Assembly (NCBI GenBank): GCA_963082975.1
Contig: OY720344.1
Coordinates: forward strand, 82,386,053 to 82,450,052
DNA length: 64,000 nt
Source: Labia minor
Taxonomy: Eukaryota; Arthropoda; Insecta; Dermaptera; Spongiphoridae
Reading direction: 5' to 3'
Shown: piece by piece, positions 12,417 to 23,215 of the stretch
How the letters are laid out: each line of letters starts with the position of its first letter
Position numbering within the stretch: position 1 is the stretch's first letter
The notes under the pieces: model-generated
What the model was told of the DNA's origin: nothing
Databases searched by the model: none
The model's input: only the letters and a program-made list of their open reading frames with translations
Position numbers and translations under genes: made by a program

Positions 12417-12660
12417 TATAGTCGGAGAGACCAAAGTTGGTGTGTGAGAGGTGGCGGCCAGGAGAGGCATGGGTACCCCTTCCTAGAGTGATTTCCCCTC
12501 CATCACAGTCTTCTACTCTCTCAAACTAAACTATAAAAAATGTGATATGCGCAACAGAATTGCGTGGTGTGGTCTTGTTGGAATGGTGGGGACAAGCGCG
12601 GGAACTGGTTGGCCGAGGGAGGGGGTCGGCTCAGGCACCAATTTGGCCTCTCCGACTATA
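12417..12660. mobile_element. TIR element (MITE) with ~26-bp inverted ends
   Basis: The ends are TATAGTCGGAGAGACCAAAG at the left and, inverted from the right, TATAGTCGGAGAGGCCAAAT. They share about 22 of the first 26 positions. The 244-bp interior has ordinary GC content and no transposase. The flanking duplication is TA or TATA, which cannot be separated from the TIR itself. The superfamily is open (Tc1/mariner would fit a TA target). Confidence 0.7.
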
Positions 12661-12684
12661 AACTTTGACTTAGACTTGAAGGTC

Positions 12685-12941
12685 AAAAATTGTATAAAAC
12701 TGCTATATATAGAATTTCAGCTTGATTGAATTAAAGTACCAGAATTAATTTTTTAACACGACTGCAAATCACGCACCAGCACATGACGTGGTGCCATCAC
12801 CAAGGAGCCAAACACGCGCTGGTTTAATATATATTTATTAATTTTAATTTATATTTTATAATTAATTAAATTTTATTTAAATATAATATATGTTATTTAA
12901 TCCAATTCAAATTGCGAGATAGTCGAGTGTAGTCACGCCAG
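12685..12941 (-). repeat. Repeat family A, copy 2 (5' part)
   Basis: An inverted copy containing ACTGCTATATATAGAATTTC, ACGTGGTGCCATCA, AACACGCGCTGGTTTAAT and TTGCGAGATAGTCGAGTG. The 3' module of the family is missing; the copy starts 24 bp after the MITE at 12660. Confidence 0.85.
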
Positions 12942-13918
12942 CTTATTTAAATTTAAATTCTTAACAAGGACGACGAGCGACCAGCGGCCTATCGAACATA
13001 ATAGTACAATATCATTTTATTGGTATCCTAATCTTTTGTGGGCCATTTGATTGCTGTTAAGTTAATGATATATTATAATAATCGATACAACAATGAGACG
13101 ATTTTTGAGACCTTGAAAGAGACATGATTTATGTGAATTGTTCATTAAATATTTAATGTTAAATAATTTATTAAGTTTTTTGTCTGCGGGCCGTCAAGAA
13201 ATTTGGAAATTTCGTTTGGCCCTTTAATTAAAAAGGTTGCTCACCCCTGTAGTAGACTATGATATTTATGTGAATTTGTATTAAATTGTAAAGTTGTTTA
13301 ATAATATTTACTTTTTTTTGTTTATTAAAACTTTTGTTATAACATTACTTCATTAAATTACGTCATATTTGTATTAGGTCTCAAGCAAGGATATTCACCT
13401 CCAACGATATCCAAGAGGAAAATAAATAATAATAAAATTAAAAATCAAAATCAAAAATTTAATTAATATTCATATAATAAAGAATAAATACAAAAACATT
13501 TGAAAGACTTTTTAATTATGATTGTAAAATAAATAACTTAGTTTTCCCATTGGTTAAAAAATTTCAGAGACTGGACTGGACTTAACTCCCATTCACTCAT
13601 TCCTAAGAGCATCCCAAGATAGGAAGGACTTTGATCAAATGATTCATTTTTTTCCAGAAATGTTCGTCAATTTCTTGATATATACGAGTAGTTTTGATAA
13701 AGTTGTTCTTATCAGTTTGATTATACAAACTTTAAAAGGCGCTTGTCTCTTTCATTTCTTTCTTTCTTTCTCCGTATTTCCCCACATTTCTTCTCAGGTT
13801 TTCTGTTCCAATTTGTATTAACTGAGTCTTTCACTAAGAGAGATAGTTATTACATTACTGCGGATTATTATATCTTCCACATTTTTCATACAGGATCTGA
13901 TCATCCACCACTGAATAC
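12942..13918. other. Mostly AT-rich spacer with a hAT-like end remnant
   Basis: No gene seen. At about 13180-13249 the sequence GGGCCGTCAAGAAATTTGG through GGTTGCTCACCCCTG resembles the right terminus of a hAT MITE (inverse CAGGGGTGAGCAACC), but no matching left end is visible. The patch 13560-13860 has ordinary composition. Confidence 0.45.
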
Positions 13919-14097
13919 CTAATTGACAGCAGCTCTGACCTCGTTGCCTTTCGCTTTCACCCTGGCCCAATTAGCAGAAGTTTTCGAGGTTCCAAGCTTG
14001 GTCTTGACAGTTTTCTCTAGTGGCTCGGAATCTACGAATTCTTCTTTTTCATTTACTTCATCCATTCTACTCTTCACTGAGAGGACTTTAGGATTGA
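13919..14097 (-). CDS. Candidate terminal coding exon, product unknown
   Basis: On the minus strand an open frame runs from about 14116 to a TAG at 13919-13921. The last 48 codons begin MDEVNEKEEFVDSEP and end VKAKGNEVRAAVN. The GC content is well above the surroundings. A possible splice acceptor (CTCCAAG) ends at 14098, just inside the upstream in-frame stop at 14117-14119. The composition is charged, like a cytosolic C-terminal tail; no domain is recognised. The opposite strand is also open for 74 codons (13923-14147), so the coding strand is uncertain. It could equally be a transposon remnant or chance. It would need upstream exons at higher coordinates, and I did not find them. Confidence 0.35.
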
Positions 14098-14162
14098 CTT
14101 GGAGAATATTGAATTGTTATTTAAAGAAAATATACTTAAATAAATGAAAATTTATTTTGTAA

Positions 14163-14365
14163 ACCTCTGACTTTTTGTACATCCTACGCTAGGACAGTGC
14201 CTATCAAGTCGGTTATATTATTGAGGTGTCCTTAGAACGAGCCCTATTAACCTTGATTTTCTTGATGATAGGCGTTAATTAAGCATTAATGAGCAGGCCT
14301 GGAATTTGATCTCGGGATCACGAGAATGTGAGTCAACGCTGTTGCCTCCTAACCTGTGACACCTT
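14163..14365 (-). mobile_element. tRNA-derived SINE (family D), copy 1
   Basis: An inverted copy of the SINE that is best preserved at 59260-59548. It starts AAGGTGTCACAGGTTAGG on the minus strand, includes a decayed B box (ATCCCGAGATCAAATTCC), and ends with GTAGGATGTACAAAAAGTC. The body has a deletion relative to 59 kb. It directly abuts the T-run of the 5S-like unit at its 5' side. Confidence 0.82.
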
Positions 14366-14468
14366 AAAAAAGAGTTGAGATAACAGCACGTAGTGTCCTT
14401 CCTCCAAGTAGTAACCACGCCCGATTTTGATCAACTTCAGTGATCAGACGAGAACCGGTGCATTCAGG
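14366..14468 (-). pseudogene. 5S rRNA-derived sequence (pseudogene or 5S-type SINE head)
   Basis: The minus strand reads CCTGAATGCACCGGTTCTCG, TCTGATCACTGAAGTT, ATCGGGCGTGGTTACTACTT and CGTGCTGTTATCTCAACTC, and then six T residues (14366-14371). These follow metazoan 5S rRNA in order. The first ~17 bases of 5S are missing and ~15 bases are deleted before GTGCTG. The internal pol III promoter elements of 5S lie in the retained part but carry changes. The T-run is the expected pol III terminator. It is not a functional rRNA gene. Confidence 0.82.
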
Positions 14469-16102
14469 AAACTTCTTTTAATATTATTAAGTATAAATCA
14501 AAATCATCATTTTTTAAAATCTAAATACTCCTTATTGTATTCATAAGATAAAATTGAACTTCTAAACCCCTGCTTAGGAACAGAGAACGCCTTTAGCGTA
14601 CACAACTTCTAGTTTAATTAAATGAAGCTTCACTTGTTTATATTTAATAAATATGTATATATTATTAATTGCTAAAATATTGGCCGGTCATGGCCATCAG
14701 CAGTGGAAAAGTTAAACTGTCCATTCGCAAGTGATATGTGTTTTGGGATTAAAGCGACTTGACGGGAGAGAAATGTTGGGGTCTGCCCAGAGGCGTTGAA
14801 TGATGGACTGACCTGATTTTCCGGTATCCATATATTTCCCAGGCTAAACGTCAAATATAATCCTTCAACAAAAACAAATGTAGTTATTTTTAAGAATTAA
14901 CAGATAATACTTAAGATAATTTATTTTTATAAATTAAATATTTTATTTTATTTTTTTTTAGATATATGATAACTACATATTTTACTTTATACAGACTAGA
15001 ATAATATACAATATACACATATGTATATAATCAAAATGATTTTTATTTTTAAAGGTTTAAAATTGTTCTTTAATTAATTTTTTCAATTTAAATTAATCAT
15101 AAAAGTATTGTAAAATTGCCATAATAAAAAATAGATATTTTGAAAAAATATTAGGTTAGTAAAAGTAAACATTGATATTTATTTTGATTAGAAAAATGAA
15201 TTTGAGAGAATCCCGATTGCAAGTCTAACAACGTAGAGGGATTTCAACCATTATTTAGCAAGTTCGATCCCCCCTTTATCAAATCTCATACATAGAATTG
15301 ATTACCCTTTTCTGTAAAAACTCGAATTACAACAAGGATAAATTTGAATGGCAAATTATTATTATTATTATTATTATTATTAAATATGGTCTTTGAGCTC
15401 AAAATTAAAATTAAATAAAAAATTTAAATTAGTATGAAATACACTTAAATTATTAATTGAATTTATCTCTTTTATTATTTTCACGCAAATGACACGGACA
15501 AAAATGATAATTAAAAATAATTAAAATAATTGATAAAGTTTCAAGTTTCTCTTAGTGAATTTTTTAAAAACGGACAATAATAATGAGAGGGGAAAAAATT
15601 AAATTTAATATATAATCTGAACACGTATGTAGATAGTATTTTGAAAAATTTAAATCATATTTTTAGGCGTATATCTGATGTTTGTATGTACCATATATAG
15701 ACAACTACCTACACATAAACTAAAGTTTTCATTCCCTATGAATTAATTTCATTTAAAAGATAAAACCTGAATCATTAAATTAAATGGTTATTTTTAAACA
15801 TTTCAATTAAAAACTTCAAAGATACTATTCAAATTTGAAGAAATAACATTCACAGTTATATTCTGGATGTTGTATTAGATTTCTTGGTAAGCCCGTTTTG
15901 GACGTTTTTCTCAGTAAAGTTAAAATCGTTGCAAATGATATTTGTACTCAAATAATTATTAATTTTAATTCAACTTTCATAATACAGTAGCTAGTTCTTA
16001 GAACTGGCCGTTTATAATAAAATAACCTCCATTTTAATACCTTATTTTATAATTTTAAAATAATTTAATACTCCTCTTATCTTATTATACTAGCAATAAT
16101 TG

Positions 16103-16142
<40 letters not shown>

Positions 16143-17240
16143 TTTGTATATATATAGATTTGTTTTGTTTTTTTGAGAGATTAAACGACTCGATGGATTT
16201 TTTTGAAATTAACACCCTGGATATTTGAAAAGAAAAATCGATCTGTATTGGTTTCAGCCTCGAGAAAATTCAACTTTATTAGTATTTTCTTAATTTAAAA
16301 TAGTAAATCCAAATGACATCATCAATAACGTCAACCATATTTTTGCCTCTTGCCATTTTTTTTAATTGATATTGTATTAATATTTTATTATATTTAAAAT
16401 ATTTTAAGAATTTTTATTTAATTTCGAAATAAAATGAAAATAGTTATTTTAATAATATTTTAGAATCAAATTACGAAATATATTTATTAATCTCTCACCA
16501 AAAAAATCTAAAATTAATCTTATTTGTTTTGCAAACATTGTAATTATAAATTATCTTTCTGTGTTTCTATTAACATATTATTTTGGATATTTTAAAAACA
16601 ATTTCTTTCTTTAATTTATATTCATTTAAAATGATAATTAAAGAATATCTTATTCAAAATAAATTGTTGAATAAATATGATATAATAATAATAAATAGAA
16701 CTAAAAAAGCATAATAGCAGTATAGCTGAAATGTCAGTTTTATCTCTAAATAAATAATTTTTTAATTCCCAATATTCCTTCTAAATAAAAATAAATTTAA
16801 AAAATCTGCCAACAAACCCTGTATTACATTTTAAATTGATTTAATTTATTTTTTTTCAATATTTCTAACAATCATATTTTAAAAATCTCCACTATTTAAA
16901 AATTATGAACCTAATATGGGTATAAAACATCATTTTTATTATTTCTACATTTTCTCGCTTTTCAACATATTTAACATATCTAAGGAAATATTTGTAGAAA
17001 TGAATAACGTTACAAATTTTAGAAGAAAAGCTGATTAAATAACCCATGGAGTGAATAAATTTGGATTTCCAAGTGAAAAATATAAATTCCTATTTTTTTA
17101 TTTTTATTTCTACTTTAATATTCAAATAGAAATAAAAAATAAAGAGAAATATATATACGCATGTAATATTTTTCTCAAAAGAAATATATTTTAAAATTTT
17201 TTTCAACTTTAGTTAAAAATAATAAACGATCGTTAATGAC
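14469..17240. other. Long AT-rich stretch with scattered simple repeats
   Basis: No supported gene. A patch at 14680-14860 has a 60-codon minus frame (MTFSLGNIWIPENQ...) without known motifs. A TTA trinucleotide run lies at 15355-15381, and a compound TA/GA microsatellite at about 16100-16142. At about 16755-16840 the words TTTTTTAATTCCCAATATTC and CTGCCAACAAACCC are similar to 57050-57130, so both are probably pieces of one old element. Confidence 0.5.
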
Positions 17241-17640
17241 GAGGAATTTATTCGACAAGATGCGCCTTTCTAATAGGGCAGCAAGTTCCTTCCTGGTGGT
17301 GCCATTTGCATAATTCCTTGATTTGCAACCCTCATCCCGGATCCCTATTTTTCTGCGGGGAAGAGCCCATTAGCATGTTCTCGTGTTACCAACGGCTCGG
17401 CTGTCAGTCATACAATGGGCGTCCTTTCCACCTCCCGCTCCCCCCGCCTACACCCACGTTATCTGAATGTAGCATGGAAACCTTTTTCCTTCAGTATACC
17501 TCTCCTTTACGTTTTTCATCAAAGAATTTCACTTGACAGCTATAAAAGATGAGAAAACGATTAAAGGATCGCTTTAAAGATTTAATATGATATCTATTGA
17601 AAATCGTACAGCGGTTCAAAAGGAGATGGAGAGCTCGGAG
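17241..17640. other. Unique-looking island, possible regulatory DNA
   Basis: An island of ordinary GC content in AT-rich DNA, with no repeat partner in the window and no long uninterrupted frame on a plausible strand. It contains the POU-type octamer ATTTGCAT at about 17303-17310. Conservation cannot be judged here. Confidence 0.3.
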
Positions 17641-17817
17641 CAAAACAGACGGTTTTATTTGACAATCTATTCTTTTTATGAAAAAATAAAATAAAATCAA
17701 GAACTTAGTAAAAACTTTAGAAATGGAGTATTATTTAGACATTATCTATTGAAATTTGGTTGAAAGTTATTATGTCTTAGATTCCTACGATTAATAAACT
17801 TAAGTAATATAAAAAAG

Positions 17818-18201
17818 CTGGAGTGTCTCCACTCGACTATCTCGCAATTTGAATAGGATTAAATAACATATATTATATTTAAATTAAATTTAATTAATTA
17901 TAAATTATAAATTAAAATTAATAAATAATATTTATTAAACCAGCGCATGTTTGGCTCTTTGTTGATGGCACCACGTCAAGTGTTGGCGCGTGATTTGTAG
18001 TGTAAAAAAATTAATTCCGGTACTTCAGCGATTCACTACAAGCTGAAATTCTAGATATAGCAGTTTTATAAATCTTTAATCATATGAAAAATTATACACA
18101 CACAGACATTTTTCTCAACCTTAGTGAAAATGAGGAAGGAACCTTCAAAACGTATAAAAACATCAAAATCTCGACATCGAAAAATTTCGTGATAGTAAAA
18201 A
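17818..18201 (+). repeat. Repeat family A, copy 3 (internal deletion)
   Basis: It starts CTGGAGTGTCTCCACTCGAC, which includes the GAGTG/CACTC hairpin. It lacks the middle module with GAGCTACATTTCTC and jumps from the TATA-like segment to ACACACACAGACATTTTTCT. It ends with AAAAATTTCGTGATAGT. Confidence 0.85.
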
Positions 18202-19075
18202 TATAGATTTTTAGCAAAACTTATTTTTTATTGCTACATTCTAAAATCCTAAAATTTCATAATTCTAACTTGAATGATTTATTATAACGATTGGTAATTT
18301 CGTCTCTTAATTACTTCAACAATTCTTAAATATTTCGTAGGATCGTTCAACCTCACAATAATTTTGGGGAAAATTGTTTTTGATTTTTCAACGTAGGTCC
18401 TTTAATTAAGTGATACGAAATTTAGCTGTTTGTTGTCAAATGACTTTTTTCCACATTTACCGAAAAATGGATAAAATCGAAGCACGAGTCGTGATAAATA
18501 TTTCTTTTATGAAACGTTAAAGCAAACATCAAGTTTTCAAGAAAGATGTTTTAACTTGCACTGAATTTAAAAAAACAGTTTCATTGTTAATTTTATTAGA
18601 ATTGAAATAACATAATTTATTATCCAAAAACAAGATTTCACTTATTAGAATTTAAGAAACAAGTAAATTATCGAATAAAATTATTTAACCGAAGTTAAAA
18701 GTTCCTAATTAGTTTTATTTTTTACCGTATTCCCTATATTTTCTTTTGATTTATTTTATTTTTGTTTTTTGATTTTGTTTTGTGTTTAATTTTATCTTAT
18801 TTTTTGTGTTATTTATTATTTGTTAAATACCATTTAAATTATATTAAATTAATTTCACCTGAGGAGAGAAAGAACTTCACTTAAAAGTTAGCATAAACTC
18901 GAAAAGGAGAAGGCTTTAAATTTTAAATAAATAAAATAAAAAAAAAATAATATTCATATTAAAAACCAATATACCTAAAATAAATAAAAGTGATAACACA
19001 TTAGGTCCTAATTTATGAACTAATTAGATATTTCTGGGGCAATAATTTCTTTAACTAGTTATAAATTAATTATAA
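18202..19075. other. AT-rich spacer
   Basis: No gene seen. Short frames are AT-driven. Confidence 0.55.
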
Positions 19076-19235
19076 CTAGCTGCTCCGAGCGCCTTCGGCG
19101 CTCTTCACACCTAGACGGGGGCTCCCCCCCTGTACCCCCGAGTGATACATAGTATTTGGTTGAAAGTCTGTATGTAAAAGATTTTCATCCATTTTGTTTC
19201 AATCAGTATAAGTAGATAAGACATGTATTTGTTTT
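19076..19235 (-). mobile_element. Family C element with Helitron-like 3' end
   Basis: Read on the minus strand, a GC-rich stem-loop (GAGCGCC, loop GAA, GGCGCTC; 19087-19103) is followed by GGAGCAG and then CTAG (19076-19079), with T as the next base. A 3' hairpin about 11 nt before a CTRR terminus and insertion next to T are the hallmarks of Helitron ends. The body (GTATTTGGTTGAAAGTC on the plus strand) recurs at 62462-62546, and the GC-rich part at 5851-5910. No Rep/helicase coding is present and no TC 5' end was located. Confidence 0.45.
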
Positions 19236-19319
19236 CTTGTAAAATATATCTAATCCAAACATACCTGTTAAAAAGGAGGCCAAGTTCCTATCGGTTATTT
19301 GTTTGCCTAAAAAAGGGTT

Positions 19320-20285
19320 CAAATCCATCCCAATGCCAAGTTTAGATGCACTTGTTTGTTAATTATCATCCCATGTCCCTTCCTTCATTGTCCACCCACC
19401 TTGGTCCTTGGTCTTCCACCGGATGTTTCCCAATCGGTTTCTCCCAATTTCTAGTTTCTCCAATTCCAACCACGTCACCTTCCCATCTCAGCCTTCTTGA
19501 TTTTATAACCTTAACTATATCTGAACATTATATCTCGTTATGCCATCTCCGCCATCCCCCTATGACCTCATCTTCTTTTGGCCTATAAATGCTGCGAACA
19601 ATATTAATCTCACAAATACTCCAAATCGTCTCCCAGAGTCATCGATAGGGTGACCAAACGTCCCGTCTTTAGGTGCTCTGTCCCAAAAAAGTCTTCGGGA
19701 CACCCTACTGTTTTTTCAATATTTAGGACATTTCGTAATTTTTTTTTCAAAATTTTTTCAATTTAGTTCTAAAAAAAAGGTATACCGTTTGTCCCGGTTT
19801 GGTGTTTTCGAAATATGGTCACCCTAGTCATCGATCAACATGAAAAATAATTGTTTTATATATTTTAATTTTGATCCTCTTTGATGAGATAAGCCCTACT
19901 GCATAATAACAGGCGTTACACAATTACAACGTCGATTTGAATTCTTCTCGAATATTATTATCCTTCGTGATTAGAGATCTTAAGTATTTAAATATTTATA
20001 CTTTTTCAAATTCTACATTTTGTATGTTAATTGTATGTAAGTCGTATCCGTATCATAATTCTTGAATTTTTTTGTTTAATTACATTTCGGTTGATTTTTC
20101 CCCAATTTCTCTAATCACATGTCTCCAATTCATTTACCTGGCTTAAGAAATTTTTTTAAATTTTAAATAGAGGGAGAGAGAGAGGTTCTAATTATATATA
20201 TATATCTGTTTCTATGACAACAAAAAGTAAACAAATTACATACATACAAATACTCTCCTTTATATATATTTCTGGAAAATAGAAC
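19320..20285 (-). mobile_element. Non-LTR retrotransposon fragment carrying a nested MITE
   Basis: The minus strand holds the inverted counterpart of 9083-9764 and extends further into the C-terminal coding region, with remains such as RRLRWEGDVVGIGETRN and GPRWVDNEGRDMG (about 19360-19500), again the LINE C-terminal motif. Frames are broken. A 181-bp MITE interrupts it at 19646-19826. Upstream on its own strand it shares with 9.1 kb the words AGGTTCTAATTATATATA and GTAAACAAATTACATAC (plus-strand reading). Confidence 0.82.
19646..19826. mobile_element. hAT-type MITE (TAGGGTGACCA family), perfect TSD
   Basis: It starts TAGGGTGACCAAACGTCCCG and ends CATATGGTCACCCTA in approximate inverse (GTTTTCGAAATATGGTCACC then CTA). 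Identical 8-bp duplications GTCATCGA flank it (19638-19645 and 19827-19834). The 181-bp interior is non-coding. It lies inside the LINE fragment. A stub of the same insertion at the same site exists at about 9733-9764. Confidence 0.92.
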
Positions 20286-22579
20286 ACCTGCAGCTCAGCT
20301 CAGGAGTTACCTAAGATTCTAATTTCTTTTTTATTTTTCATCATTTGAGGTACCCTTCACCTCAGAAAAATTTGGTTACCTTACTCCTTGTAGTTTAGGC
20401 TCTGGAGTTTTTTGCGTACAGACGGACACTATCGTATTAAATATATAGATTAGTAATTAATGTTACCTTAAAATTAAATTAAATTTAAAATAAATTTTAA
20501 TATTAATAAGTAAGTTTTAATTTGTATATTATTAAACTTCTTGTGTACATTTTTAAATATACAATTTTAAAATAATTTATCCGGCAGAAAAATATAATTT
20601 AACGAGCCTTAATTAAGAGAATAATTTATGTTATTAAATACTTAATGTTATTTAAACTAATATTTGTGTGTGTGTGTGTTATATTCAACGAACTTTTAGT
20701 TCGTTTATAAAATCTATATGTCTGTGTGTCTGTCGCCAAAAATTTTCGATTTGATTCGAGTAGAGCTTAAAAAAGTGTAATTCTAAAGTGGTCTTGGTTT
20801 TTTAAAATTCGGTTGGGAACATGGTCAAATCGGCGGTCAAAGTTGAAAATTTCCCATATTTTCAGCGCATAATTCTAAATAAGCGATGTTTTCAGCACAT
20901 CTTCGATCTTATCTTCTTAGTTCAGATCGAGCAAAATCCAAAATTATTATTTAAACATTTAATATTCAAATTTACATTTATATATTGTAATTATAAATCT
21001 TGTTTCTTATTTTTATTAAAATTACATTTTCATTCTGTAAATTAAATAATTTTATTTCATTTTATTTTATCTATCTTTAAATATTTTTTGGTCTCTACAT
21101 TATTTATCTAATTCTCTCAATATATTAAGATCATATAAATTGGAATTATTTATGTAATTCTGTGATAAATATGAATAAAAGTTCGTTGATAGTAATGCTT
21201 CCTAGCATTCCCAGATGTTTTAAAATAAAATTAATGGTAATGTATTTTAAAATATAATATCGCATTTACAGTGTATTTTTAGATAATTCTTAAAAAAAGT
21301 GTGCTTTCTTTGCCGGTCTTAATTCAAAAATCCTTTTTTAGGTTATACGAAAATATAATTAAATTCAACTTAACAAATAACATTTAAAGTATTTTATAAA
21401 ACTAACAGAAATGTTCAATTCAAATGCTTAGAAACTCTCCGATTGAATAATGATTATTTAATATTTAAGAAAGTTTTTTAAATCTAGCATTGAAAAGTTG
21501 TTTTTTGTGACAACTTTCTGTATTGTGGTATAAATTATAAATTTATACTGACTGGATATAATATTTACCAATTGATAAAATATTTTTTTTAACCTACCGT
21601 TTTTTTTCTCTTTGTTTTCTTTAAATCTCATTTTCTATTTTATGTCATGTCGCCGTGTTTCAATTCCGAAACAATCTCCTTCGCTACATAACAGGATGAA
21701 AAAGTCAATTCGTTGAGAGTGTAGGAGGAGGCACAAGTAATTTCAAATTGCTTCTCGATCACATACGAGCTTTTTATAAAAGCCCTCCCTTATTTTTATT
21801 TTATTATTATTTGTTTTTTGTATTTTGTTTTTTAATTATATCCATTTTGGCAATCTTCCTAAAAAAAATCTTAAAATAAATTTTCAAACATTTTTTTTTA
21901 TTTTTCTTATTAATATAATAGTATCAAAAATTGAAATATATTAAAAATTAAATAAATAGTGCAAATGCTAAAGGTAAAGAAAGTGATTTTGACAATAATA
22001 ATAGGAATCAACTATTTAAATTAAAATTCTCAATTAAATAAAAATGATACATATTAGTGCTATAAGTAAATCATTTTAGCTTTCCTCATGGAATGAGGAT
22101 AGCTTATACGATGGTCGGAAAATTTTGAAAATTTTTGCTCCGAGATTTTTAGAGATTTCCACTTTTCAGAAGGTTCTGAATCCAAAACTGCAAAAAAAAT
22201 TTTTTGAACCGGTCGGCTGTTCGTTACCGAGATTACGTCTATACAAAATGAGATATTGATTGAAATTTGATATTTAGATGTTTTTTTTTTGGGAATGATG
22301 GGCGGGGATTGGATTGTTGTTGGACAAGATCGGACCATAAGTAAGGGTAGTTTAAAGAAGTCCAAAGCACATTTTATTGATTTTCTCAATAAATACCGAT
22401 TTTTATGAGAATTATACTATCGTATTATATTTATAGGGAATCGAATTTACTAAAAGTTTCATTATATTCATTTTTACCTAAACTTAATAATAAAGGAGTT
22501 ATTTATAAAAAACTACTTTAAGATTTCGAAATCTTTTCATCCGCCCGTAGTGGCAGGATATTTTGAAAGAAATCATGTA
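20286..22579. other. AT-rich stretch with unclassified patches
   Basis: No supported gene. Patches of different composition at 20695-20960 (CAACGAACTTTTAGTTCG is a palindromic start) and 22075-22420 look like old non-coding repeats, without a partner in this window. The 109-codon minus frame at 22060-22389 has no recognisable motif. A TG microsatellite lies at about 20664-20680. Confidence 0.45.
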
Positions 22580-22685
22580 AAAATCCCTACGAAAAAATCC
22601 CTAAATCAAAAATCCCCGAAAAAAATCCCTAAGTAAAATATCCCTAAAAGAATAAATCCCTAAATAAAAAATTTCCCTAATTTTT
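22580..22685. repeat. Degenerate tandem array of AAAAATCCCTAA-like units
   Basis: Six to seven units of roughly 14-18 bp, each built as an A-run plus TCCCTAA (variants TCCCTAC, TCCCCGA, TTCCCTAA). CCCTAA is the complement of the telomeric TTAGGG word, but the units are interrupted by A/T spacers, so this is not a telomere tract. Confidence 0.7.
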
Positions 22686-22754
22686 TTTACTTATTTAATA
22701 ATGAATAGCCGAAGAGACTTGAATGAGGTAGTGTCATCACATCTGTTCCATCTG

Positions 22755-22949
22755 TTTTTTTAGCGTCCCATTTTTCATGGTTTGCCTTCATTATGGTCAG
22801 AAGTTTTGCCCTATTGGTCGTCCAGCTAATGCTTGGTAGGCTACAATGACTTTTGATGGTGGTACCAACGCCAAAGCTGCAAGAGTTCGTAAATGAGTGG
22901 AGTTGTCAGGATTATCTATATCATTATAGAGCTTCAAAACAACTACCAA
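22755..22949 (-). pseudogene. MULE-like transposase C-terminal fragment
   Basis: One minus frame reads LKLYNDIDNPDNSTHLRTL, AALALVPPSKV and AYQALAGRPIGQNF before a stop. The pattern (ALAxVPPxxVxxAYxxL) is familiar from the C-terminal region of MULE/FLYWCH-type transposases and their domesticated relatives. The fragment is short, out of frame further on, and ends 5 bp before the family A copy at 22954, which probably truncated it. Confidence 0.5.
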
Positions 22950-22953
22950 AATC

Positions 22954-23215
22954 CTATATATAGAATTTCAGCCTGATTGAATCTGAATCTGGCTAGCTGA
23001 AAGTACCAGAATTAATTTTTTAGCATGTTGACTGCCAATCACGCGCCAGCATGTGACTTGGTGCCATCAACAAAGAGCCAAACACGCGCTGGTTTAATAA
23101 ATATTATTTATTAATTTTTATTTTAATTTCTAATTAATTAAATTTAATTTAAATATATAATATATGCTATTTAATCCAATTCAAATTGCGAGATGGTCGA
23201 GTGGAGACACTCCAG
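22954..23215 (-). repeat. Repeat family A, copy 4 (5' part)
   Basis: An inverted copy running from the TATA-like CTATATATAGAATTTC to GTGGAGACACTCCAG. It carries a short insertion of repeated words (GAATCTGAATCTGGCTAGC). The 3' module is absent, as in copy 2. Confidence 0.87.

Noticed and set aside
19310-19345. Possible tRNA gene around GGGTTCAAATCC
   Set aside because: Only a B-box-like word is present. There is no A box at the right distance and no cloverleaf pairing.
22060-22389. 109-codon minus-strand frame
   Set aside because: No recognisable motif, AT-skewed residues and a low-complexity T/A tract inside. The segment looks like an old non-coding repeat.
22580-22685. Internal telomere tract
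   Set aside because: The CCCTAA words are separated by irregular A/T spacers and never occur in direct tandem.
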